Positions 59,494 to 64,000 of a stretch of 64,000 bases of DNA are shown one piece after another. How positions within the stretch are numbered: position 1 is the first letter of the stretch; every line of letters begins with the position of its first letter. Made by a program: the position numbers and the translations under genes. The notes below the pieces were generated by a model, which was not told the origin of the DNA, searched no databases, and worked only from the letters and a program-made list of their open reading frames with translations. The stretch comes from Krasilnikovia cinnamomea (GTDB lineage: Bacteria; Actinomycetota; Actinomycetes; Mycobacteriales; Micromonosporaceae), in assembly GCF_004217545.1 (NCBI RefSeq), contig NZ_SHKY01000001.1:3162001-3226000 (forward strand). The letters are read 5' to 3'.

Positions 59494-60180
59494 ATGACCG
59501 TCATCGCGGAGCGGGGCAACCCCGCACGACAGCTCGTGACCCGCCTCGCGGGGGACGAGAAACACGCGCCCAGCGCCTACTCCACCCTCGAGGTCCTCTG
59601 GGTGCTCTACGACCGGGTCCTGCGGGTGACCCCGGCCACGGTCGACGAGCCGGACCGGGACCGGTTCCTGCTCTCCAAGGGGCACGGCCCGGCCGCGTAC
59701 TACGCGGTCCTGGCAGCCACCGGATTCATCCCGGAGAGCTGGCTCGACGACCTGGGTGGCCGGAACAGCCGGTTGGGTCTGCACCCGGACCGGACGCTGA
59801 TCCCGGGCGTGGAGATCGGCTCCGGCTCTCTCGGGCACGGCCTCGGGCTGGCCGTCGGCACCGCGCTCGGCCTGCGCGCCCAGGGCTTCCTCGACAGCCA
59901 CACGTACGTGCTGCTGGGCGACGCCGAGCTGGACGAGGGCGCCAACCACGAGGCCATCGCGTACGCGTACGCGGCGCGCCTGGGCGGGCTCACCGCGATC
60001 GTCATCGACAACCAGTCCGCCACGCACGGCTGGCCCGGCGGCATCGCGGGCCGGTTCGTCGGCTGGTCGGCCTCCGTAGTGGACGGCTACGACCACGACG
60101 CCATCGCCCACGCGCTCACCAGCCACGACGGGTCGCGGCCGCACGTCGTGGTCGCCACCGTCGCCCCGAAGGGACGCTGA
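59494..60180 (+). CDS. Transketolase, N-terminal (thiamine-pyrophosphate-binding) subunit
   Basis: First half of a split transketolase, 228 residues. It has ARQLVTRLAGDEKHAPSAYSTLEVLWVLYD (in part), the TPP/Mg2+ site with LLGDAELDEGANHEAIAYA (the GD...N pattern) and GHGLGLAVGTALGLR. Transketolase moves two-carbon units in the pentose phosphate pathway, and two-subunit forms are common in bacteria. ATG at 59494 follows the -10 CAGGCT by 6 bases, so it is probably leaderless. It is followed by the C-terminal subunit gene with two bases between. The SoxR promoter in front suggests induction by redox stress. Confidence 0.9.
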   Translation: MTVIAERGNPARQLVTRLAGDEKHAPSAYSTLEVLWVLYDRVLRVTPATVDEPDRDRFLLSKGHGPAAYYAVLAATGFIPESWLDDLGGRNSRLGLHPDRTLIPGVEIGSGSLGHGLGLAVGTALGLRAQGFLDSHTYVLLGDAELDEGANHEAIAYAYAARLGGLTAIVIDNQSATHGWPGGIAGRFVGWSASVVDGYDHDAIAHALTSHDGSRPHVVVATVAPKGR

Positions 60181-60182
60181 CC

Positions 60183-61061
60183 ATGCGGGAAACCTTTGTC
60201 GCCACCACGACGGCGCTGCTGGACGAGGATCCGCGCACCGCGCTGGTACTCGCCGACATCTCCGTGGACGCGTTCGCGCCCGCGCTGCGCCGCCACCCCG
60301 ACCGGGTGCTCAACGTCGGCATCCGGGAACAGCTCATGGCCGGGGTCGCCGGTGGGCTCGCGCTCACGGGGCTGCGTCCGTACGTGCACTCGTACGCGCC
60401 GTTCCTCGTCGACCGGGCGTACGAGCAGATCAAGCTGGATCTGGGTCACCAGGACGTCGGAGCGGTGCTGGTCAGCATCGGCGCCTCGTACGACGCGTCG
60501 GACGTCGGCTACACCCACCATTCGCCGGGCGACGTGGCACTGCTGGACACCCTGGAGGGATGGACGGTCCACGTGCCGGGACACCGCGACGAGGTGCCGG
60601 CGCTGCTGCGCGCCGCCGCCCGCGTCGACGACCGGGTCTACGTGCGACTGTCCACCCAGGAGAACCGTGCCCCACGGCCGGTTTCGCCGCGCCTGCAGGT
60701 CGTGCGGCGGGGGCCGGCCGGTGCGCCGCTGGTGCTGGCGGTGGGTCCGATGCTGGATCCCGTGCTGGCCGCGACCGCGGACCTCGGCGTGACCGTGGCG
60801 TACACGTCGACTCCCCGGCCGCTGGACACGGCGGGGCTGCGGGCGCTGGCCACGGCGGAGATCGTCGTGGTGGAGCCCTATCTGGCTGGTACAACGAGCC
60901 GGATGGCGGCCGCGGCGCTGGCCGACCTGCCGCATCGGGAACTTCACCTGGGCGTGCGACGCGCCGAGACCCGGCACTACGGCAGCGTGGCCGATCAGGC
61001 CCGCTCCCACGGGCTGGATCCGGCCGGACTGCGCGCCTCGATCACGGCGTTCCTGGGCTGA
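60183..61061 (+). CDS. Transketolase, C-terminal (pyrimidine-binding) subunit
   Basis: Second half of the split transketolase, 292 residues. The pyrimidine-binding domain has TALVLADISVDAF, DRVLNVGIREQLMAGVAGGLALTG (with the Glu that activates TPP in GIREQ) and SYAPFLVDRAYEQIKLDL. The C-terminal domain with EIVVVEPYLAGTTSRMAAAAL follows from about 170. It pairs with the subunit encoded at 59494-60180. A relationship to 1-deoxyxylulose-5-phosphate-synthase-like or other split TPP enzymes cannot be excluded, but the fold and pair order are those of transketolases. It lacks its own promoter. Confidence 0.9.
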   Translation: MRETFVATTTALLDEDPRTALVLADISVDAFAPALRRHPDRVLNVGIREQLMAGVAGGLALTGLRPYVHSYAPFLVDRAYEQIKLDLGHQDVGAVLVSIGASYDASDVGYTHHSPGDVALLDTLEGWTVHVPGHRDEVPALLRAAARVDDRVYVRLSTQENRAPRPVSPRLQVVRRGPAGAPLVLAVGPMLDPVLAATADLGVTVAYTSTPRPLDTAGLRALATAEIVVVEPYLAGTTSRMAAAALADLPHRELHLGVRRAETRHYGSVADQARSHGLDPAGLRASITAFLG

Positions 61062-61227
61062 GGCCGGTCGTCGGGGCGCGGATCGCGCGGCACTGTCCGC
61101 ACCCGACGAAAGCGTTCTGACCTGCGGTTTTGTGTGTCTGTCACGCGAATTGGGTACCGCCCGGAGAGAGTAATTCGCGGAATTCCGCCCATCACAAACC
61201 ACATTGTGTGTTCGGCTGGTGGACGAA

Positions 61228-62271
61228 ATGTTAGATCAGTCCGGGTTCCCATTGTCGCCGCTCGACGGCGCGACAACCGCGCGGCCGACGGCCGCGCCCG
61301 CCGGGATTCGCATGAGTGCCCCGGGCCGGCACCGGAGGCAGACTCTGTCCCATCCGTACAGCCGCCGGATGCTGGTCGCCGGCGCTCCCACCAGTGCACC
61401 CGGCCGACACCGCAGGCAGTCCCTGCCTCAGCTGTACACCCGCCAGGTGCTGCTCACCGCCGGGATTCGCGTGAGTGCCCCGGGCCGGCACCGCAGGCCG
61501 GCGCCGCCGCATCCGTACACCCGGCGGGTGCTCACCGCGAGCGCGCTGGCGCTCGCGGTGCTCGCCCCGGCCGTGGACCCCATGGAACGGCCCGCCGAGG
61601 CTGTGACCCCGCCGCAGGTCTCGCCCGCCAAGCGGGCCCAGGCCGCCGAGTTGGACTCCGTCGCGGGGGCCCCGGCCCGGCGCGCCGACCGGGTGTCCCG
61701 CTCCGCGGTGCGCTCGGCGACGGTGCGGCCGGTCGTCACCATCGTGCGCGGTGCGGCCGGGCGGGCGGTCGTCCGGGTCAGCACCCGCATCATGGTGCTT
61801 CGGCGGGCGGCCGACGCCCGCCGGGCGCACCGGGTGCCCTCGCACGCCGCGCACGCCCGCGGCGTCGGCAACGGCACGTACCGTCTCGGCCGCGCCGTGC
61901 AGCATTTCGTCCGGGCCGAGTACGTCTCGCTGCCACCGGCGCGCGGCATGGGGCCGGTGCTGGCGTTCGCGAGGGCCCAGCTCGGCAAGCGGTACCGCCT
62001 CGGCGGGGAAGGGCCGTACACGTTCGACTGCTCCGGGTTCACCAAGCAGGCGTACGCGCGGATCGGCATCTCGCTGCCGCACTCCTCGGGTGCCCAGGCG
62101 GCGCTGGCGCGGACCGTGTCCCGCGCCGCGGCACGCCCCGGTGATCTCGTCGTCGGGCGCGGCCACGTCGGCGTGTACATGGGTGGCGGAATGATGATCG
62201 ACGCGGGCAACCCCCGCACCGGGGTGGTGTACCGCAAGCTCTACGCCGGGCTCTACATCAAACGGCTCTGA
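61228..62271 (+). CDS. NlpC/P60 cell-wall endopeptidase with triplicated N-terminal segment
   Basis: An exported D-glutamyl-diaminopimelate-type endopeptidase that cuts peptidoglycan stem peptides. The catalytic domain (about 235-347) shows LGKRYRLGGEGPYTFDCSGFTKQAYAR (in part) with Cys268, His in GHVGVYMGGG and a polar residue in IDAGNP. The N-terminus is odd: the motif SAPGRHRR plus about 18 residues occurs three times (about residues 29-110), and only after the third copy comes the hydrophobic signal segment RRVLTASALALAVLAP. Starts are possible at 61228 (ATG), 61312 (ATG at the first copy) and 61471 (GTG at the third copy). The last gives a normal signal peptide. The real start is unresolved. 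Confidence 0.85.
   Translation: MLDQSGFPLSPLDGATTARPTAAPAGIRMSAPGRHRRQTLSHPYSRRMLVAGAPTSAPGRHRRQSLPQLYTRQVLLTAGIRVSAPGRHRRPAPPHPYTRRVLTASALALAVLAPAVDPMERPAEAVTPPQVSPAKRAQAAELDSVAGAPARRADRVSRSAVRSATVRPVVTIVRGAAGRAVVRVSTRIMVLRRAADARRAHRVPSHAAHARGVGNGTYRLGRAVQHFVRAEYVSLPPARGMGPVLAFARAQLGKRYRLGGEGPYTFDCSGFTKQAYARIGISLPHSSGAQAALARTVSRAAARPGDLVVGRGHVGVYMGGGMMIDAGNPRTGVVYRKLYAGLYIKRL
61298..61493 (+). repeat. Duplicated start region in the NlpC/P60 gene
   Basis: A 37-bp segment at 61298-61334 reappears at 61457-61493 with a single difference, the first base of the start codon (ATG versus GTG). A third, diverged copy of the SAPGRHRR coding segment lies between them. Unit lengths are 81 and 78 bp. 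Confidence 0.85.
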
Positions 62272-62286
62272 CATGGACGGTCCGCT

Positions 62287-62309
62287 GCGGCGCACAATCC
62301 GTGCGCCGC
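62287..62309 (+). terminator. Hairpin after the NlpC/P60 gene
   Basis: GCGGCGCAC (62287-62295), 5-base loop, GTGCGCCGC (62301-62309); perfect 9-bp stem between the NlpC/P60 and GNAT genes. Confidence 0.7.
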
Positions 62310-62331
62310 GTTCCGGTGAACAATCGCTGAC

Positions 62332-62991
62332 GTGATCAACGACCATTGGCCGCTGTACGGCCTGCGCCTGCGCACGCCCCGGCTGGAACTGCGGCTCCCC
62401 GGCCCCGACGACCTGGCGGCCCTGGCCGACCGTGCCGCCGAGGGAGTGCACGACCCGGACACCCAGCCGTTCACGACCGCGTGGACCGATGCGGAGCCCG
62501 ACCAGCGGGCGCGCGCCACGATGCAATGGCACTGGTCGATGTTGGGCCGGTGGCAACCGGACGACTGGTCGTTGAACCTGGTGGCGGTCGCTGATGGTGT
62601 CGTGGTCGGCACCCAGGACGTCCGCGCCCGCACCTTCGCCGCGCTGCGCGAGGTCGGCACCGGATCGTGGCTCGGCCGGGCCCACCACGGCCGGGGGTAC
62701 GGCACCGAGATGCGCGCGGCCGTGCTGCACCTCGCGTTCGAGGGGCTGGGCGCCGAGTACGCGACCTCGGCGGCGTTCGCCGACAACGACGCCTCGTACG
62801 GGGTGTCGCGCAAACTCGGATACGCCGACGACGGCGTCGACCGGCATCTGGTGCGGGGCGCGGTGGTGGTGAGCCGGCGGCTGCGCCTGGACCGGGCGGG
62901 ATGGGCGGCCGCCCGTACGGTTCCGGTCAGCATCGAGGGGCTCGCGCCGTGCCTGCCGATGTTCGGCCTCCCACCCGGGGACGAGCCGTAG
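62332..62991 (+). CDS. GNAT-family N-acetyltransferase
   Basis: A 219-residue acetyltransferase of the RimJ/RimL-like type. It begins LRTPRLELRLPGPDDLAALA, has VGTQDVRARTFAALREVGTGSWLGRAHHGRGYGTEMRAAVLHLAF (in part) with the acetyl-CoA-binding RGYGTE loop, and GAEYATSAAFADNDASYGVSRKLGY (in part), where Asn and Ser contact the cofactor. It transfers acetyl to an amine; protein N-terminus, aminoglycoside or another small molecule cannot be told. GTG at 62332 is the most upstream likely start. It has no apparent operon partners. Confidence 0.9.
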   Translation: MINDHWPLYGLRLRTPRLELRLPGPDDLAALADRAAEGVHDPDTQPFTTAWTDAEPDQRARATMQWHWSMLGRWQPDDWSLNLVAVADGVVVGTQDVRARTFAALREVGTGSWLGRAHHGRGYGTEMRAAVLHLAFEGLGAEYATSAAFADNDASYGVSRKLGYADDGVDRHLVRGAVVVSRRLRLDRAGWAAARTVPVSIEGLAPCLPMFGLPPGDEP

Positions 62992-62996
62992 GCAGC

Positions 62997-63031
62997 AGTC
63001 GGCACCCGTCCCCGGTGGGCGGGTGCCGACT
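62997..63031 (+). terminator. Terminator after the GNAT gene
   Basis: A 12-bp perfect stem (AGTCGGCACCCG at 62997-63008 with CGGGTGCCGACT at 63020-63031) six bases after the stop codon. Confidence 0.8.
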
Positions 63032-63241
63032 TGCTGGCCGCCGCAGGCGACCTATCGCCACCGAGCGCGGGGATCTCAGCCACTCGCACCCGGTCGGATG
63101 TCCGACTGAAGTATTGCCGCGGACGCCCGAAGTCAAGCGCACCGGCTGTGCGTTTCCTGGCAAAACCCCGCACGGGTGACGGGGGACCGGCAACCGGTCA
63201 GAAAGACGGCCGACACGTGCTCTGGTTACGCTCGGCCGGTC

Positions 63242-63256
63242 GTGGGGAATCCCCAC
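63242..63256. promoter_or_regulatory. Perfect inverted repeat upstream of the PEBP gene
   Basis: GTGGGGA, one base, TCCCCAC, 55 bases before the start codon; candidate operator. Confidence 0.3.
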
Positions 63257-63310
63257 CGTGGTCCCCGCGGCCGCCCGGTCTCTCGCGCCGCCTTGAGGAA
63301 GGACACCGCC

Positions 63311-63841
63311 ATGAGTCTCGACCGCCCCACCGCCCCGGACCCGTACGACCTGCTCCCGCCGGTGCCGTCCTTCGCGGTCACCAGCACGGACCTGACCGAC
63401 GGCCAGCCGCTCGACGAGCTGTACGCGCATCCCGGCGTGGGTGGCAAGAACCTGTCCCCGCAGCTCGCCTGGTCCGGTTTCCCGTCGGAGACCCGCGGCT
63501 TCGTGGTGACCTGCTTCGACCCGGACGCGCCCACGGGCAGCGGATTCTGGCACTGGGTCCTGGTCAACCTGCCGGCCTCGGTGACCGAGCTGGAGCGCGG
63601 GGCCGACCCGCTGCCTGACGGCGCGTTCTGCGTCCGCAACGACTACGGCGACACCGGGTACGGAGGGGCGGCCCCGCCGCCCGGGGACCGACCGCACCGG
63701 TACGTCTTCGCCGTGCACGCCATCGACGTGGACTCACTCGACGTGGGTGCCGATGCGACGCCCGCGACGGTCGGGTTCAATCTGGCGTTTCACACCCTGG
63801 CCCGGGCCGCGATCCGCCCGACCTTTCAGGTCCGCGGCTGA
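63311..63841 (+). CDS. YbhB/YbcL-type phosphatidylethanolamine-binding (PEBP) protein
   Basis: A 176-residue cytoplasmic PEBP-fold protein. The family motifs are [19 protein letters not shown] (with the conserved Asp-Pro-Asp-Ala-Pro and His) and [28 protein letters not shown] (in part). The role of bacterial members is unclear; a kinase- or protease-regulating function is known only for eukaryotic relatives. ATG at 63311 has GAGGAAGGA upstream. Confidence 0.93.
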   Translation: MSLDRPTAPDPYDLLPPVPSFAVTSTDLTDGQPLDELYAHPGVGGKNLSPQLAWSGFPSETRGFVVTCFDPDAPTGSGFWHWVLVNLPASVTELERGADPLPDGAFCVRNDYGDTGYGGAAPPPGDRPHRYVFAVHAIDVDSLDVGADATPATVGFNLAFHTLARAAIRPTFQVRG

Positions 63842-63869
63842 CGGGCCCCGGACCTGGCGCCCGCGCGGG

Positions 63870-64000
63870 TCAGAGCGGGGTGCGCGCCACCGCGAAGACG
63901 GACTGGCCGAACGGGGGCTTGACCAGGCGCTCCGCGGCCTTGGTGACGGGCAGCACCAGTGAGTCGTACACCTTCACCATCGGGCCCTCCTTGGGGGCCA
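63870..64000 (-). CDS. C-terminal end of a gene cut by the right edge
   Basis: Only about 43 C-terminal residues are visible, with EGPMVKVYDSLVLPVTKAAE and a final PPFGQSVFAVARTPL. The style resembles the end of an actinobacterial S-adenosylmethionine-dependent methyltransferase, but this is too short to be sure. The start and the body lie beyond base 64000. Confidence 0.45.
   Translation of the reverse strand, partial: APKEGPMVKVYDSLVLPVTKAAERLVKPPFGQSVFAVARTPL

Larger units (their letters stand above)
62992..63310. other. 319-bp intergenic region between GNAT and PEBP genes
   Basis: It holds a strong terminator at 62997-63031, a perfect inverted repeat GTGGGGA/TCCCCAC at 63242-63256 that could be an operator, and the ribosome-binding site of the PEBP gene. 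The remainder (about 63040-63240) has no recognised RNA or coding gene. Confidence 0.6.

Noticed and set aside
61062..61227. Leader of the NlpC/P60 gene examined for a cyclic-di-AMP (ydaO) riboswitch
   Set aside because: The conserved blocks of that riboswitch could not be recognised in the 166-base leader.

Overview
The window is chromosomal DNA from a high-GC actinobacterium, most likely Micromonosporaceae (Actinoplanes-like). This is inferred from very GC-rich third codon positions, many GTG starts, actinobacterial families (DUF5926, a DUF5324-like protein, EccB, the SoxR type, a SigE-type ECF sigma factor) and many genes with an actinobacterial leaderless promoter (TANNNT 6-8 bases before the start codon). 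There is no integrase, transposase, phage gene or CRISPR array; the window reads as core and semi-core chromosome. It is cut at both ends: serS at the left, an unidentified C-terminus at the right.

Layout. 1-11 kb: housekeeping block with serS, a membrane protein, an OsmC/Ohr peroxiredoxin, a minimal zinc protease, an AIM24 protein, pheA, a PAS hybrid kinase, a lipoprotein, an ACT protein, a PAS-like protein, a NERD-like protein, arginine deiminase and DUF5926. 11-17 kb: orphan GAF histidine kinase, glycerophosphodiester phosphodiesterase, rhodanese, two LytR-CpsA-Psr cell-wall ligases and a UDP-glucuronate-decarboxylase-like epimerase. 17-26 kb: two separate Na+/carboxylate symporter modules, a UTRA-only regulator with a flavin reductase, a processive family-2 glycosyltransferase preceded by a broken gene, and a secreted Gly/Asn-repeat protein. 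26-32 kb: an OmpR-type two-component system with a DUF4173 membrane protein, and a LytS/LytTR system. 32-38.5 kb: polyprenyl glycosylphosphotransferase, Fpg/Nei glycosylase, GT4 glycosyltransferase, and an operon of cytidylyltransferase, glycerol-1-phosphate-dehydrogenase-like enzyme and CDP-alcohol phosphotransferase. 38.5-47 kb: aminotransferase, CorA, EccB, DUF5324-like protein, cyclophilin, rhomboid protease, PH-like proteins, thiolase. 47-58 kb: secreted subtilisin, secreted proteins, ECF sigma factor, second hybrid kinase, LPXTG protein, tRNA-Ser, secreted GH30 glycosidase, and a four-fold 57-bp repeat. 58-64 kb: quinone oxidoreductase, SoxR, split transketolase, NlpC/P60 hydrolase, GNAT and PEBP proteins.

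The most interesting parts are: (1) soxR diverging from a split transketolase across an almost ideal MerR-type promoter (19-bp spacer filled by a perfect inverted repeat); (2) the 36-38.5 kb operon, which predicts CDP-activated polar-alcohol chemistry with an archaeal-type glycerol-1-phosphate enzyme; (3) the secreted Gly/Asn-repeat protein with a duplicated helical module and a likely double-psi beta-barrel end; (4) the 57-bp repeat coding for a 19-residue peptide four times, with a dispersed copy at 41.2 kb; (5) 12-bp direct repeats at 29.8 kb that resemble both DnaA boxes and LytTR sites; (6) at least 15 genes with leaderless architecture. All functional statements are from reading sequence motifs; no database search was run.
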